Origin: Belliella baltica DSM 15883 | GTDB taxonomy: Bacteria; Bacteroidota; Bacteroidia; Cytophagales; Cyclobacteriaceae | Direction: 5' to 3' | DNA length: 64,000 nucleotides | Assembly: GCF_000265405.1 (NCBI RefSeq) | Contig: NC_018010.1 | Span: 558,001-622,000 of the forward strand | Part shown: positions 26,982 to 37,458 of the stretch, in pieces | Numbering within the stretch: position 1 is the stretch's first letter | How the letters are laid out: every line of letters starts with the position of its first letter | The notes under the pieces: model-generated | Databases searched by the model: none | Seen by the model: the letters and a program-made list of their open reading frames with translations, nothing else | What the model was told of the DNA's origin: nothing | Position numbers and translations under genes: made by a program

Positions 26982-27009
26982 CCCCTCCAAAATTGAAGCT
27001 TTGGAGGGG
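26982..27009. promoter_or_regulatory. Hairpin in the leader of the outer-membrane protein gene
   Basis: CCCCTCCAAA (26982-26991) and TTTGGAGGGG (27000-27009) form a perfect 10-bp stem with an 8-base loop. It lies about 70 bases before the chosen start codon on the minus strand and has no T-run, so it may be a leader structure and not a terminator. Confidence 0.5.
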
Positions 27010-27244
27010 ATAAATAAGTTGCTGTCTAACCAATTAATCACATGACACCCGATTATCAAAAGATAATCACATTCATATTCTGAGGGTAGACTTTTCATTT
27101 TCTTTCAGAAAAATCAACAGAAATACAATATGAAGAGATGATCTATGTACAACAAACCCCTTTGAAAACATAGAATCATCTGCTCAAAAACTGAATTTTA
27201 ATGAGTGATTATCTAAAGAAAATACCAATTAAGAATGGTTTAAC

Positions 27245-27784
27245 TCAAACCACTTCTGGAGGAGGAGTATTATTACTGAGAAATAATTCATTGAAAGGCG
27301 AAAAAATAAATCCTATGTAGTTTTTCTCTTGATTCATGAAAGGTGCAATCACAAAATCTTGATTGGGCTTGGTATAATCCTTTATGAATATTTTTGAAAG
27401 TAAAGAATTGCTATTTTCTGTGGGAATTTCATCTGAAACCAACGAAATGATCCATTTTTTCACAACATTATCCAGTTTGTTCTTTGCTGTATCAGGGACA
27501 TAGACAATTTGTAAGGTATCATTTGAATACTTCTGCTTTACAGCCCGGTAATTTTTCCCGTCTTTTTCAAATGTAGTATTTGTAACCTGAAAATCAGACT
27601 GATCTGACATGTATGGAACAGAAATAGGGATCTCCATAATCTCTTCAGTAAACTCTTCAGTTTCGAATATTTTATCAGTCCAATATGATTCTAATCTAAA
27701 ATTGAGCGAATAATAAAATCCATAGTACCCAAAATGGTACAAAGCAAACACGCTTAAAAGTAATATGGAGATAACTTTTCTCAA
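27245..27784 (-). CDS. Membrane-anchored protein of unknown function
   Basis: 179 residues. One N-terminal hydrophobic helix (ISILLLSVFALYHFGYYGFYY) with positive residues before it suggests an inner-membrane anchor with the rest in the periplasm. The soluble part has acidic patches and beta-like stretches (NDTLQIVYVP, DFVIAPFMNQEKNYIGFIF). No known motif. It lies upstream of, and on the same strand as, the outer-membrane barrel gene, with a 330-base gap holding a hairpin, so linkage is uncertain. Confidence 0.65.
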   Translation of the reverse strand: MRKVISILLLSVFALYHFGYYGFYYSLNFRLESYWTDKIFETEEFTEEIMEIPISVPYMSDQSDFQVTNTTFEKDGKNYRAVKQKYSNDTLQIVYVPDTAKNKLDNVVKKWIISLVSDEIPTENSNSLLSKIFIKDYTKPNQDFVIAPFMNQEKNYIGFIFSPFNELFLSNNTPPPEVV

Positions 27785-27836
27785 TCTTAGGAAATTTTAA
27801 AATCAAAATAATTAAAATTACCCAAAAGCCACCATA

Positions 27837-28028
27837 TCAAAAGATATTATTCAAAAATAATAGGAGTACAAAAATAAGTAGTGCCAAACCATATATTTTC
27901 AATACTTTCAATCTGTTGAAACGATCTAAAAACCAAAGTACTAATACAGGCTTATACAAGCCCAAAATCAATGAAAGGGTACTGAATATAACGAGAATTT
28001 GAAGAAAAATATGGATCGCCTCTCTCAT
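27837..28028 (-). CDS. Small two-helix membrane protein
   Basis: 63 residues starting MREAIHIFLQILVIFSTLSL, with one hydrophobic segment, the central basic loop KPVLVLWFLDRFNRLKVLK, and a second hydrophobic segment to the end. I have an impression of similar small proteins (PVLVLWxLDRxNRxxVL) in other Bacteroidota. The in-frame ATG at 28049 is rejected because it lies inside the infB terminator stem. Function unknown. Confidence 0.6.
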   Translation of the reverse strand: MREAIHIFLQILVIFSTLSLILGLYKPVLVLWFLDRFNRLKVLKIYGLALLIFVLLLFLNNIF

Positions 28029-28035
28029 AGAAAAT

Positions 28036-28070
28036 AAAAAAAGGAACAACCTTACGGAAGTTCCTTTTTA
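28036..28070 (-). terminator. Terminator of the rimP-nusA-infB operon
   Basis: AAAAAGGAAC (28038-28047) pairs with GTTCCTTTTT (28060-28069). On the minus strand the stem ends in a T-run. It lies 16 bases after the infB stop. Confidence 0.85.
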
Positions 28071-28085
28071 AGATTCATAAGTTAA

Positions 28086-31064
28086 TTATTTCTTACGCTT
28101 GATTTCTTGCATGGTGTAACCCTCAATCGTGTCATCAACAAGGATATCGTTGAATTTCTTAATTGAAATACCACACTCGTAGCCTGCTTTCACCTCAGAA
28201 ACATCGTCTTTGAATCTCTTCAATTGATCGATCTCTCCATCGTGAACTACAATACCATCTCTGATAACCCTGATCTTATTCTTACGGGTAATGAAACCAT
28301 CTGTAACATAAGAACCGGCAACAGTACCAATTTTAGAGATTTTGAATATTTCTCTCACTTGGATATTACCAGTGATGATTTCTTCAAACTCTGGTTCAAG
28401 CATTCCTTCGATTGCATCTTTGATTTGGTTGATCGCATCATAAATGATCGAGTAATGTCTGATTTCGATCTCTTCTTGTTCTGCGATTTTCTTCGCATTT
28501 GGAGAAGGTCTTACTTGGAATCCAATAATGATTGCATCAGAAGCTGAGGCCAACAAAACATCGGATTCAGAAATTTGACCTACACCTTTATGAATGATGT
28601 TGACTGACACTTCATCTTTCGACAACTTCAACAAGGAATCTGACAATGCCTCTACTGAACCATCCACGTCACCTTTGATAATAATATTCAATTCCTTAAA
28701 GCTACCGATAGCCAATCTACGCCCAATTTCATCCAATGTGATGTGTTTCTTGGTACGCAAACTTTGTTCTCTAAGAATCTGCTCTCTTGAGTTTGCAATT
28801 TCTCTAGCTTCTCTTTCTGAGTCATATACTTTGAAAGTATCACCTGCTTGAGGTGCTCCACTAAGTCCCAATACTTGAACGGGGGTTGATGGTGGGGCTT
28901 CTTTCAGCTTTTTACCTTTATGATCAAACATGGCTTTTACTTTACCATAGTGTTGACCTGCTAGCATCACATCACCTACTCGAAGAGTTCCTGCCTGCAC
29001 CATCACTGTAGTCACATATCCTCTACCTTTATCTAGAGATGCTTCAACTACAGTTCCGACCGCATTTTTGTTTGGGTTAGCAGTCAATTCAAGGACTTCA
29101 GCTTCCAAAAGTACTTTTTCAAGTAATTCTTCTATACCTGTACCTACTTTTGCTGAGATATCTTGAGATTGGTATTTACCACCCCATTCTTCTACTAATA
29201 GATTCATATTTGCCAATTGCTCTTTAATCTTATTTGGATTAGCATTTGGCTTATCAATTTTATTTATTGCAAAAATCATAGGAACGCCAGCAACTTGAGC
29301 GTGATTGATTGCTTCCTTAGTCTGTGGCATGATGTCATCATCAGCTGCAACTACAATGATGGCAACATCCGTAATTTTCGCACCACGAGCACGCATAGCT
29401 GTAAAGGCTTCGTGACCTGGAGTATCTAGGAATGCGATTTTTTCTCCGGTGTTGGTCATCACATCGTATGCACCAATGTGCTGTGTGATCCCACCAGCTT
29501 CATCATCGGTTACTTTCGCTCTTCTGATATAATCAAGAAGGGAAGTTTTACCGTGATCTACGTGTCCCATGATCGTTACGATCGGAGCTCTTGTGACAAG
29601 ATCTTCTGGGTTATCGACTTCTTCTACAAAATTCTCTTCTTCGTCAGATTTAGTGAACTCAATTTCATAATCAAATTCATCTGCGATAATCGTAATTGCC
29701 TCCGCATCCAACCTTTGGTTGATAGAAACGAACATCCCTAAAGACATACAAGTAGAAATAACTTGATTTACAGATACGTCCATTAAAGAGGCTAAGTCAT
29801 TAGCGGAGATAAATTCAGTTACTTTTAATACTCTGCTCTCTTCTACACCTTCCTCAGATTCTCTACTTCTTTCAGCCTTCTTATCTCTTCTATTCTTTCC
29901 TTTCCCTCCACTGGCTTTGCCACCTTGAAGTCTAGCAAGAGTTTGTTTGATTTGATCCTGAATCTCTTTTTGTGTTGGTTCAGCTTTCTGAACTCGACCA
30001 CCAGTTTGACCTTGACCTGGTCTTCCTTGACCTGGTCTTCCTTGTCCTGGTCTTCCTTGAGGGCTTCTTCTTTCTCTACTATTTGGACCTCCTCCAGCAC
30101 GGTGACCTCCTTGTGGTTGTCCTGGTGTGGCAGGTCTATTTCCTCCTGCTGCTCCGCCTTTTGCAGCGTCGCTTCCAGGAGTATTTTTATCAATTCTCTT
30201 GCGAACTCTTTTCTTTTTATCCTTATTTCTCTCGTCAGAAGAGGCAATTGGCTTTCCTTTCTTTTTAGGTTTGTCCGTTGGCAGTTCTATTTTACCCAAG
30301 ACTGTCAAACCTTTTAGTGAATCCGCTTTTGCGGCAATAACTTGCTGCGGTGCAGGCTCAGGCTTTACTGGTGCCGGTGTAGATTTCTGTTCTTCTTTTG
30401 GAGGATTTTTTTCTACTTGAGTAGGCTTTTGAGGATTAGATTGAGCAGGTTTTTGAGTTTTAGCGTTGTCATTTTGCTGAGGCTTCACAGCCTGAGTGCT
30501 CTTTTCTTCTTTCAACTCCTTTTTAGGAGCTTCTTCCTTTTTCTGTTGTGGCTTTGGCTCTACTTTTGGTTTTTCGATCGCCTTTTCCTCTTTCTTAGGA
30601 GTTGGAGTAGGTTCACTTTTTGGTGCAAGATCGATTTTGCCTAAGACCTTAATCCCAGGCAACTTAGGTGCTTCAGCTGCAACTTTAGGTTGTTCAACTT
30701 TCTCCTTTTCTTGAGCAGGAGGAGTTGGCTCAGGCTTTGGAGCTGGAGCTGGTTCTTTTACTTCTGCTTTTTTCTCTTCTTTGACGGGTTCGGGTTTAGA
30801 CTCTTCACGAGCGTCCGAATCAGCTTCTATTGTAAACGTTTCGTGATGACGCTTACCTATAGATAGGTGAGATGCCTCTTCCTTCTCTTGGGCGGAGGAC
30901 TTAAATTCCTTAGCCAGCACACTATATTGATCCATGCTGATCTTAGAATTTGGGTTGTTTTCGACTTCAAAGCCTTTTTTAGCCATAGATTCCACAATCG
31001 TAGCTATTCCTACGTTGAGTTTTCTGGCGACTTGGCCAAGTCTCATCATTTTTTCTTCTGACAT
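28086..31064 (-). CDS. infB: Translation initiation factor IF-2
   Basis: 992 residues. The N-terminal IF2-N domain ([20 protein letters not shown]) is followed by about 330 residues of Lys/Glu/Pro/Gln-rich disordered sequence containing an IF-2-like [12 protein letters not shown] repeat (compare [12 protein letters not shown]) and GRPGQ tandem units (residues about 335-355). A second IF2-N unit ([19 protein letters not shown]) then leads to the GTPase domain with [28 protein letters not shown] and NKIDK, and C-terminal domains II to IV. It delivers fMet-tRNA to the 30S subunit and promotes 50S joining. The long linker explains why it is about 100 residues longer than the E. coli protein. Third gene of its operon. 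Confidence 0.98.
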   Translation of the reverse strand: MSEEKMMRLGQVARKLNVGIATIVESMAKKGFEVENNPNSKISMDQYSVLAKEFKSSAQEKEEASHLSIGKRHHETFTIEADSDAREESKPEPVKEEKKAEVKEPAPAPKPEPTPPAQEKEKVEQPKVAAEAPKLPGIKVLGKIDLAPKSEPTPTPKKEEKAIEKPKVEPKPQQKKEEAPKKELKEEKSTQAVKPQQNDNAKTQKPAQSNPQKPTQVEKNPPKEEQKSTPAPVKPEPAPQQVIAAKADSLKGLTVLGKIELPTDKPKKKGKPIASSDERNKDKKKRVRKRIDKNTPGSDAAKGGAAGGNRPATPGQPQGGHRAGGGPNSRERRSPQGRPGQGRPGQGRPGQGQTGGRVQKAEPTQKEIQDQIKQTLARLQGGKASGGKGKNRRDKKAERSRESEEGVEESRVLKVTEFISANDLASLMDVSVNQVISTCMSLGMFVSINQRLDAEAITIIADEFDYEIEFTKSDEEENFVEEVDNPEDLVTRAPIVTIMGHVDHGKTSLLDYIRRAKVTDDEAGGITQHIGAYDVMTNTGEKIAFLDTPGHEAFTAMRARGAKITDVAIIVVAADDDIMPQTKEAINHAQVAGVPMIFAINKIDKPNANPNKIKEQLANMNLLVEEWGGKYQSQDISAKVGTGIEELLEKVLLEAEVLELTANPNKNAVGTVVEASLDKGRGYVTTVMVQAGTLRVGDVMLAGQHYGKVKAMFDHKGKKLKEAPPSTPVQVLGLSGAPQAGDTFKVYDSEREAREIANSREQILREQSLRTKKHITLDEIGRRLAIGSFKELNIIIKGDVDGSVEALSDSLLKLSKDEVSVNIIHKGVGQISESDVLLASASDAIIIGFQVRPSPNAKKIAEQEEIEIRHYSIIYDAINQIKDAIEGMLEPEFEEIITGNIQVREIFKISKIGTVAGSYVTDGFITRKNKIRVIRDGIVVHDGEIDQLKRFKDDVSEVKAGYECGISIKKFNDILVDDTIEGYTMQEIKRKK

Positions 31065-31131
31065 ACGCTAAAAACCTCTTTCTAATTCTTTGGCAAATAT
31101 AAGACCTATATTTGGGTAATTCGGTCTTTAT

Positions 31132-32379
31132 TTATTGTTCAAATTCTTGTTTTAATATTCTGAAGATCTCGTCAATAGTTTCTTCTTCAAGCTCAGTTCT
31201 TCTTAAGAGATCTTCTTTTGTCAATGAAAGAACACTCTTAGCAGTATCTAGTCCTGTCTTTTTCAATTCATCTATTACCCAATCTTCGATTTCGTCACCG
31301 AATTCATCAAGTACAACATCTTCTTCATCCTCTATTTCACTCAGCTCTCTGAATACATCAATTTCATAACCTACCAATCGGCTTGCAAGACGAATATTGA
31401 ATCCACCTTTACCAATTGCCATAGATACTTGATCTGGCTTCATGAATACTGAAATTCTTTTCTTTTCGTGATCGGCTTGAATTGAAGTCACTTTAGCAGG
31501 GCTAAGTGCACGCGAAACATACAAGTCAAGATTATCGGTGTAATTGATCACATCAATATTCTCGTTTTGCAATTCTCTGACGACAGCATGAATCCTGCTT
31601 CCTTTCATTCCGACACATGCTCCTACGGGATCAATTCTATCATCGTAAGATTCAACAGCTACTTTTGCTCTTTCTCCTGGTTCTCTGACAATTTTCTTAA
31701 TTGTGATCAATCCATCAAAAACTTCAGGCACTTCGTTTTCAAAAAGTCGCTCTAAGAAAATGGGAGAAGTTCTAGAAAGAATAATTCTAGGATTACCATT
31801 CACCATTTCTACTTTGTGTACAATAGCTCTTGCAGAATCTCCTTTTCTAAATCTATCTTTTGGGATTTGTTCTCCTTTTGGAAGAATAAGTTCATTCCCT
31901 TCTCCATCCATCAAAAGCACTTCTCTACCTAAAATTTGATACACTTCGGCAGAAATAATCTCCCCTACTAATTCTTCATATTGGTTGAAAAGCAAATCCT
32001 TTTCCAAATCTTTGATTTTTTGAATCAAAGTCTGACGAGCCATCATCACAGCTCTGCGACCGAACTCTTCAAGTTCTATCTTCTCATACACTTCTTCTCC
32101 AACCTCAAAATCTGGTTCAATTTTTCTTGCGTCAGTCAGACTGATTTTATCAAAATCCCAAATATCTTCAGAATTGTCGTCGACAATTTCTCTAATTCGC
32201 AATATTTCAAGATCACCTTTATCAGCATTTATCGTTACGTCGAAGTTTTCATCTGTTTCGTATTTCTTGCGAATCATCGCTCTAAACACATCTTCGAGAA
32301 TGCGGATCATTGTTGGACGATCTACATTTTTTGATCTTGCAAATTCTGCAAATGACTCTATAAGAACTTTAGCATCCAT
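31132..32379 (-). CDS. nusA: Transcription termination/antitermination factor NusA
   Basis: 415 residues: an N-terminal RNA-polymerase-binding domain (about 1-130), S1 domain, and two KH domains (VESYDDRIDPVGACVGMKGSRI and MAIGKGGFNIRLASRLVGYEID). The C-terminus ends with one helical acidic repeat-like segment (WVIDELKKTGLDTAKSVL ... EETIDEIFRILKQEFEQ) and lacks the two full acidic repeats of E. coli NusA. It acts on pausing, termination and transcription-translation coupling. It starts five bases after the rimP stop and lies 67 bases before infB, the classical order. Confidence 0.97.
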   Translation of the reverse strand: MDAKVLIESFAEFARSKNVDRPTMIRILEDVFRAMIRKKYETDENFDVTINADKGDLEILRIREIVDDNSEDIWDFDKISLTDARKIEPDFEVGEEVYEKIELEEFGRRAVMMARQTLIQKIKDLEKDLLFNQYEELVGEIISAEVYQILGREVLLMDGEGNELILPKGEQIPKDRFRKGDSARAIVHKVEMVNGNPRIILSRTSPIFLERLFENEVPEVFDGLITIKKIVREPGERAKVAVESYDDRIDPVGACVGMKGSRIHAVVRELQNENIDVINYTDNLDLYVSRALSPAKVTSIQADHEKKRISVFMKPDQVSMAIGKGGFNIRLASRLVGYEIDVFRELSEIEDEEDVVLDEFGDEIEDWVIDELKKTGLDTAKSVLSLTKEDLLRRTELEEETIDEIFRILKQEFEQ

Positions 32380-32384
32380 TTTTT

Positions 32385-32855
32385 TTACTTAAAAGAGACT
32401 AGTACAATTGATTTCTTTATTTCTTCTAAAGTGATTTCAAGCTCCTCTTCGGTGGCTTTCTTTCCCTTTTCCTTCTTTACAACCTTCAATTTGATATCTG
32501 AAGGGCCTACTGATAGAAGTTGTCCTTCAGTTTCCCTTCCATCTATTAAGGTTACTTTAAGTTTTCTACCAACATTTTTTAAATATTGTCTTTTCGAATT
32601 TAGCGGATAATCTACCCCTGGAGAGGAAACTTCCAATACATAGGCGTCAGATAGCAATTCCTTTGCTTCGATTTCTTCACCTACTTGTCTACTTATAAAA
32701 GCACAAGTTTCAATACTTACTCCTTGATCCGCATCGATCAAAATCTTCAACTGAGGCTTGCTCGCATTTTCAATTAGCTGCACCTCTACTACAAAGTGCT
32801 CTTGATCTGGCAAATGCTTCTCTACTATTTCTTCTATTGTGCTTCTCAAATTCAT
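32385..32855 (-). CDS. rimP: Ribosome maturation factor RimP
   Basis: 156 residues, needed for 30S assembly. The N-terminal alpha/beta domain contains HFVVEVQLIENASKPQLKIL, IDADQGVSIETCAFISRQVG and YVLEVSSPGVDYPL, the family signature. A C-terminal SH3-like domain runs from KVTLIDGRETEGQLLSVGPS. It is the first gene of rimP-nusA-infB. A -7 box and a short GC-rich hairpin lie upstream. Confidence 0.95.
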   Translation of the reverse strand: MNLRSTIEEIVEKHLPDQEHFVVEVQLIENASKPQLKILIDADQGVSIETCAFISRQVGEEIEAKELLSDAYVLEVSSPGVDYPLNSKRQYLKNVGRKLKVTLIDGRETEGQLLSVGPSDIKLKVVKKEKGKKATEEELEITLEEIKKSIVLVSFK

Positions 32856-32879
32856 ATATTACGATATACCATAATGAAA

Positions 32880-32929
32880 GAGGGGACTGTCGTCCCCTCC
32901 ATATAATCGGCTAATACGGTACAAATTTA
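32880..32929 (-). promoter_or_regulatory. rimP operon promoter and leader hairpin
   Basis: On the minus strand TAAATTTG (32929-32922) fits the TAnnTTTG -7 box. Downstream of it GAGGGGAC/GTCCCCTC (32880-32887 and 32892-32899) makes an 8-bp stem with a TGTC loop, 25 bases before the rimP start codon. The hairpin would be near the 5' end of the mRNA. Confidence 0.5.
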
Positions 32930-33275
32930 ATAAAAATTATTCTATAAAAAAAAACGTCTGAGTTATCAAAATAATATTAAGGTATCTGAATTCAAACTAC
33001 CTACACTCAAAACTAAAAACATTTCATCTAAGACTTCGATTTTGGTATGCCAATTGCTAAATGTGCTCCAACTTGCTGCTATCTTTCCTTTTAGAATTCA
33101 AATTCCCAAATGTAAAATCAGCTATTCGAGTAAAATGAAACATTGTTTCAAAAAAAAAGAGTATAATGATAAGAAATTGCAATTAAGATAATAATTTTGC
33201 CTCTCTGCGTTTCATGTTATGCATCTATAATGCTAACTTTAACAAGTTCACTAAAAAATTCAATCAAAAGATATA
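32930..33275. other. Divergent intergenic region rimP/mreB
   Basis: About 350 bases between the rimP promoter and mreB with no reading frame I trust. On the plus strand TAATTTTG (33192-33199) is a good -7 box for mreB, giving a leader of about 70 bases. The rest shows nothing I recognise. Confidence 0.5.
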
Positions 33276-34304
33276 ATGGGATTATTCGATTTTTTTTCCA
33301 GTGATATTGCTATCGACTTAGGTACTGCAAACACGCTAATCATTCACAAGGACAAAATCGTGGTAGATGAACCTTCTATCATAGCAATCGATAGAACAAC
33401 CAACAGGGTTTTGGCTGTTGGAAAAGATGCGATGAATATGCATGAAAAGACGCATGAAAACATCAAAACTATCCGTCCATTGAAAGACGGGGTTATTGCT
33501 GACTTCTATGCTGCCGAGCAAATGATCCGAGGATTGATAAAAATGATTCCTGGTCACAAAAAAGGAATGTTCCCACAATCTCACAGAATGGTTATTTGTA
33601 TCCCTTCTGGAATCACGGAAGTTGAAAAAAGAGCTGTTCGTGACTCTGCAGAGCATGCTGGCGCAAAAGAAGTTTATATGATTTATGAACCGATAGCAGC
33701 TGCTATTGGTATTGGCATTGATATAGAAAAACCAATGGGATCTATGATTGTGGATATCGGCGGAGGAACTACAGAAATTGCATTGATTGCTCTTTCGGGA
33801 ATCGTAGCTGATCAATCTATAAGAGTTGCAGGTGATACTTTTACCAAAGACATCTTAGATTATATGCGTAGGCAACACAATCTTTTGATTGGTGAAAGAT
33901 CTGCTGAAAAAGTAAAGATAGCAATTGGTTCAGCTTTGACTGAACTAGATGATGCACCAGAGGATTATGAAATCAGAGGGAGAGATTTGATGACTGGTAT
34001 TCCAAAAGTTATCAAAGTATCTTATTCAGAAATTGCTTTTGCCTTAGACAAATCTGTATCGAAAATTGAAGAGGCTGTCCTAAAAGCTCTTGAAATAGCT
34101 CCACCAGAATTATCAGCAGATATTTATGACAATGGTATTCACCTCACAGGAGGGGGAGCCTTGCTCAAAGGACTTGACAAAAGACTTCACCAAAAAACTA
34201 AATTACCTATTCACATCGCTGAAGATCCACTCAGAGCTGTAGTAAGAGGAACAGGAACCGCCTTAAAAAATATTTCCAATTTCAGAACCGTTTTGATGAG
34301 TTAA
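33276..34304 (+). CDS. mreB: Rod shape-determining protein MreB
   Basis: 342 residues of bacterial actin. Phosphate-1 loop DLGTANTLI, phosphate-2 VDIGGGTTEIALIAL, adenosine motif GIHLTGGGALLKGLDK. It forms membrane-bound filaments that guide lateral wall synthesis by RodA-PBP2. A short amphipathic N-terminus (MGLFDFFSSD) could help membrane binding. First gene of a five-gene elongasome operon; the next gene starts seven bases after its stop. Confidence 0.98.
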   Translation: MGLFDFFSSDIAIDLGTANTLIIHKDKIVVDEPSIIAIDRTTNRVLAVGKDAMNMHEKTHENIKTIRPLKDGVIADFYAAEQMIRGLIKMIPGHKKGMFPQSHRMVICIPSGITEVEKRAVRDSAEHAGAKEVYMIYEPIAAAIGIGIDIEKPMGSMIVDIGGGTTEIALIALSGIVADQSIRVAGDTFTKDILDYMRRQHNLLIGERSAEKVKIAIGSALTELDDAPEDYEIRGRDLMTGIPKVIKVSYSEIAFALDKSVSKIEEAVLKALEIAPPELSADIYDNGIHLTGGGALLKGLDKRLHQKTKLPIHIAEDPLRAVVRGTGTALKNISNFRTVLMS

Positions 34305-34310
34305 TGAAGA

Positions 34311-35150
34311 ATGCAGCGCATTTTACTATTCCTATACAGTTTAAGAGCATTTCTTTTATTTGTTGTGCTAGAGGTGATAGCCATTTGGCTAATTGTTTCC
34401 TACAATTCTCAGCAAGGTTCGGTTTTTTTTAATAGCTCAAATCAGTTTAGCGCTAAAGTTTTAGGGACGAAAAATAATGTTACGGATTATTTTTCTTTAA
34501 GAGAAGTTAACAATCGTTTATTAGACACCAATGCCCAATTATTAGCAGAGTTGGAAATGTATAGAAAACCAGCTGATAGTGCATTTATAGAGTTGGATAG
34601 CACTCTTTTGACATCGTTTGATTTCAAGGGAGCAAAAGTTATCAATAATTCCATTAGACTAAACCACAACTACCTTACATTAAATAAGGGATCAAAACAT
34701 GGGGTAAAACCTGGAATGGGTGTTTTCAACGGGGAAGGAGTAGTAGGAAGAGTAAAAGGAGTCACTGATAATTTTGCAACAGTCATTTCGCTTTTACATA
34801 CAGAGCTCTTAGTTTCTTCAAAAATTGAGACTTCAGAGGTTTTTGGTTCCATCAAATGGGATGGTATAGATTCAAAAAATGCTAAACTCCTTTATGTCCC
34901 AAGGCATGTCAATGTAAAAAAGGGAGATAAAATTGTCACCTCAGGATATAATGCGGTCTTTCCAGAAGGTATTGCTATCGGAAAAATCTCAGAAGTGAGT
35001 CAAGGTACAGATACCAATTATCTGGATATTACTGTTGAGCTTTCGACAGATTTTACTAGAATATCTTATGTCTATCTTGTAGAAAATACTATCGAAGAAG
35101 AGTTAGATTCATTATATATAAATTCAGAACTGAATAATGAACGCCAATAG
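34311..35150 (+). CDS. mreC: Rod shape-determining protein MreC
   Basis: 279 residues: one N-terminal transmembrane helix (ILLFLYSLRAFLLFVVLEVI), a coiled-coil region (LREVNNRLLDTNAQLLAELE), then the periplasmic beta-barrel domains (LTLNKGSKHGVKPGMGVFNG, VKKGDKIVTSGYNAVFPEGI). It links MreB to PBP2 and activates it. The last 14 bases overlap mreD. Confidence 0.95.
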   Translation: MQRILLFLYSLRAFLLFVVLEVIAIWLIVSYNSQQGSVFFNSSNQFSAKVLGTKNNVTDYFSLREVNNRLLDTNAQLLAELEMYRKPADSAFIELDSTLLTSFDFKGAKVINNSIRLNHNYLTLNKGSKHGVKPGMGVFNGEGVVGRVKGVTDNFATVISLLHTELLVSSKIETSEVFGSIKWDGIDSKNAKLLYVPRHVNVKKGDKIVTSGYNAVFPEGIAIGKISEVSQGTDTNYLDITVELSTDFTRISYVYLVENTIEEELDSLYINSELNNERQ

Positions 35151-35658
35151 GGTTTTTATATTAGTCGGTGGATTTATCATCTACCTTTTGGTACAAATTT
35201 TAGTACTCAAAAACCTTGTGCTGTTTGGCTCGGCTTTTTGCTTTTTATATATTTTATATTTGCTATTGCTTCCTATTGAGACAAAAACTATCCCTACGCT
35301 GATGATTGCCTTTGTGATGGGCTTGTCTGTAGATCTTTTTTATGACACCATCGGAATCCATACAGCTAGCCTTCTGACCATAGCATTCATAAGAAGGCCT
35401 TGGATCAAGATTTTAACACCAACAGGAGGCTATGATGAGGATTTACAGCCTTCTCTCTTGAACTTGGGCTTTGGCTGGTTTACCACATATAGTTTACCAC
35501 TGATTCTGATTTTTAATAGCTTTTTCTTTTTTATTGAAAGTATGGGTACAGATTTATTTATTCCTGTCGTTCAAAAAATTATAGCGAGTGCTATTTTTGT
35601 ATTTGTAATGAGTATTATTGTTCAACTGTTATTTTACAGGAGAAGGAGAGGATTATAA
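35137..35658 (+). CDS. mreD: Rod shape-determining protein MreD
   Basis: 173 residues, almost all hydrophobic, with five or six membrane helices, including the family-like SVDLFYDTIGIHTAS loop. Assigned from position between mreC (14-base overlap) and mrdA and from membrane topology, since MreD sequences diverge strongly. Its last base is the first base of the mrdA start codon. Confidence 0.88.
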   Translation: MNANRVFILVGGFIIYLLVQILVLKNLVLFGSAFCFLYILYLLLLPIETKTIPTLMIAFVMGLSVDLFYDTIGIHTASLLTIAFIRRPWIKILTPTGGYDEDLQPSLLNLGFGWFTTYSLPLILIFNSFFFFIESMGTDLFIPVVQKIIASAIFVFVMSIIVQLLFYRRRRGL

Positions 35659-37457
35659 TGAACGAACAAAGACCGATCACCATCATTGTCGTAATTGTAC
35701 TGATTGGAATCGTATTGTTGACCAAATTATTTATGATTCAGGTGGCAGATGACAGCTTTTTGAAAAGAGCTGAGAGAAATGCTGTCCAAAGGCTCGTAGA
35801 TCACCCCTACCGAGGTCTTGTCTATGATAGGACGGGTAAAATAATGGTTTACAACAACCCAATTTTTGACCTGATGGTCATCCCCAAAGAATTCAATGTG
35901 AAAGATACAGCAAGTTTTTGTGAGACATTCAATATAGACAAAGAAGAACTCATTGAAAAATATACCGCTGCACGGAAATATTCATCTGTAAAACCTTCTA
36001 TACTTATCCCTCAGGTATCCACTACCGAATTTGCTAAAATTCAAGATTACTTAATCGATTATCCAGGTTTGTTTGTGACCACCAGATCTGTCAGGTCTTA
36101 CCCACAAGCCAATGCTGCAAATGCCCTTGGTTATATTGGAGAAATAAGCAGCAGACAACTTGAAAGAGATACCACACAATATTACAGACAGGGGGATTTT
36201 GTTGGTTTGAGTGGCTTAGAGGCATTTTATGAAAAAGAACTTCGAGGGGTGAAAGGGGTGAAGTATAAGATGGTCAATGTGCGAGGAATTGACAAAGGCT
36301 CCTTTAAAGACGGAGAATATGACACTGCTTCAGTAGCAGGAAGAAATCTTACCTCCACTATCGATCTCGAGCTTCAACAATATGGAGAAAAACTGATGGC
36401 GGGAAAAGTAGGATCCGTAGTAGCGATAGAACCCAAAACAGGCGAGATCTTAGCGATGATCTCGGCTCCTACTTACGATCCAAATTTATTAGCAGGATCA
36501 AAGTTCGGGTCTAATTTTGGAGTACTTAATCAAGATGAATCAAAACCACTTTTTAATAGGCCTATTATGGCCATGTATCCTCCTGGATCTATTTTCAAAA
36601 TTGTTCAATCCTTGATAGGGCTACAAATGGGAGTAATAACACCCAATACGACTTATGCATGTAACAGATCCCTTGTAGCTTGCCATAACCACCCTTCTCC
36701 AGTGAATCTATTTGGAGCGATCAGGAATTCATGTAACCCATATTACCATCAAGCTTACCGCACGATGATCAATAGAGAAGTGTCGAGTAATACTTTTAAA
36801 GATACCGAAATAGGTCTTGATCTTTGGAGAGATAAAGTACTCAAATTTGGCTTAGGAAGTTCTTTGGGAATAGATATGTATAACGAAAGTAAAGGTAGTA
36901 TTCCATCAAGCAGCTATTATGACAGAATTTATGGTGCTGGAAGATGGAAATATTCTACCATTTATTCTTTATCCATTGGCCAAGGAGAAATGATGGTAAC
37001 TCCACTTCAAATGGCAAACTTGGCGGCAATCTTTGCTAACAAAGGCTATTATTATACTCCTCATTTGATCAAAGCAATAGATGGGGATAATAACAGAATC
37101 AACGAAGAGTATAGAACAAAGAAAGAAGTGGGCGTCGATGCACATCATTTTGATTTGATTCAAGATGCTATGGCAGAAGCCATCTATGGAACCGCTGCAA
37201 GAGCAGCCATGAAAGACATTACACTGGCTGGTAAGACAGGAACAGCTCAAAATCCTCAAGGTGAAGATCACTCAGTTTTTATCGCTTTTGCACCAAAAGA
37301 AGATCCTAAAATAGCAATCGCTGTATATGTAGAAAATGCCGGCTGGGGAGGTAGAGCTGCGGCAAGTACAGCTAGTTTGATGATAGAGAAATACATCAAA
37401 AGAGAGGTCGCTAGATTAGATCTAGAAGATTATGTCTTAGTAGGTAAATTCATGTGA
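35658..37457 (+). CDS. mrdA: Penicillin-binding protein 2 (elongation transpeptidase)
   Basis: 599 residues. An N-terminal membrane anchor (ITIIVVIVLIGIVLLTKLFM), a dimerisation/pedestal domain with DHPYRGLVYDRTG and ANALGYIGEIS, then the transpeptidase domain. Active-site Ser lies in YPPGSIFKIVQ (SxxK), the SxN-like motif in IRNSCNPYY, and KTGTAQNPQGEDHS gives the KTG motif. It cross-links lateral-wall peptidoglycan together with RodA. It is directly followed by rodA, which starts one base after its stop. Confidence 0.97.
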   Translation: MNEQRPITIIVVIVLIGIVLLTKLFMIQVADDSFLKRAERNAVQRLVDHPYRGLVYDRTGKIMVYNNPIFDLMVIPKEFNVKDTASFCETFNIDKEELIEKYTAARKYSSVKPSILIPQVSTTEFAKIQDYLIDYPGLFVTTRSVRSYPQANAANALGYIGEISSRQLERDTTQYYRQGDFVGLSGLEAFYEKELRGVKGVKYKMVNVRGIDKGSFKDGEYDTASVAGRNLTSTIDLELQQYGEKLMAGKVGSVVAIEPKTGEILAMISAPTYDPNLLAGSKFGSNFGVLNQDESKPLFNRPIMAMYPPGSIFKIVQSLIGLQMGVITPNTTYACNRSLVACHNHPSPVNLFGAIRNSCNPYYHQAYRTMINREVSSNTFKDTEIGLDLWRDKVLKFGLGSSLGIDMYNESKGSIPSSSYYDRIYGAGRWKYSTIYSLSIGQGEMMVTPLQMANLAAIFANKGYYYTPHLIKAIDGDNNRINEEYRTKKEVGVDAHHFDLIQDAMAEAIYGTAARAAMKDITLAGKTGTAQNPQGEDHSVFIAFAPKEDPKIAIAVYVENAGWGGRAAASTASLMIEKYIKREVARLDLEDYVLVGKFM

Positions 37458-37458
37458 T

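Noticed and set aside
29843..30320. Several 100-130-codon frames on both strands over the infB linker
   Set aside because: Artefacts of repetitive, low-complexity codons in the disordered IF-2 region.
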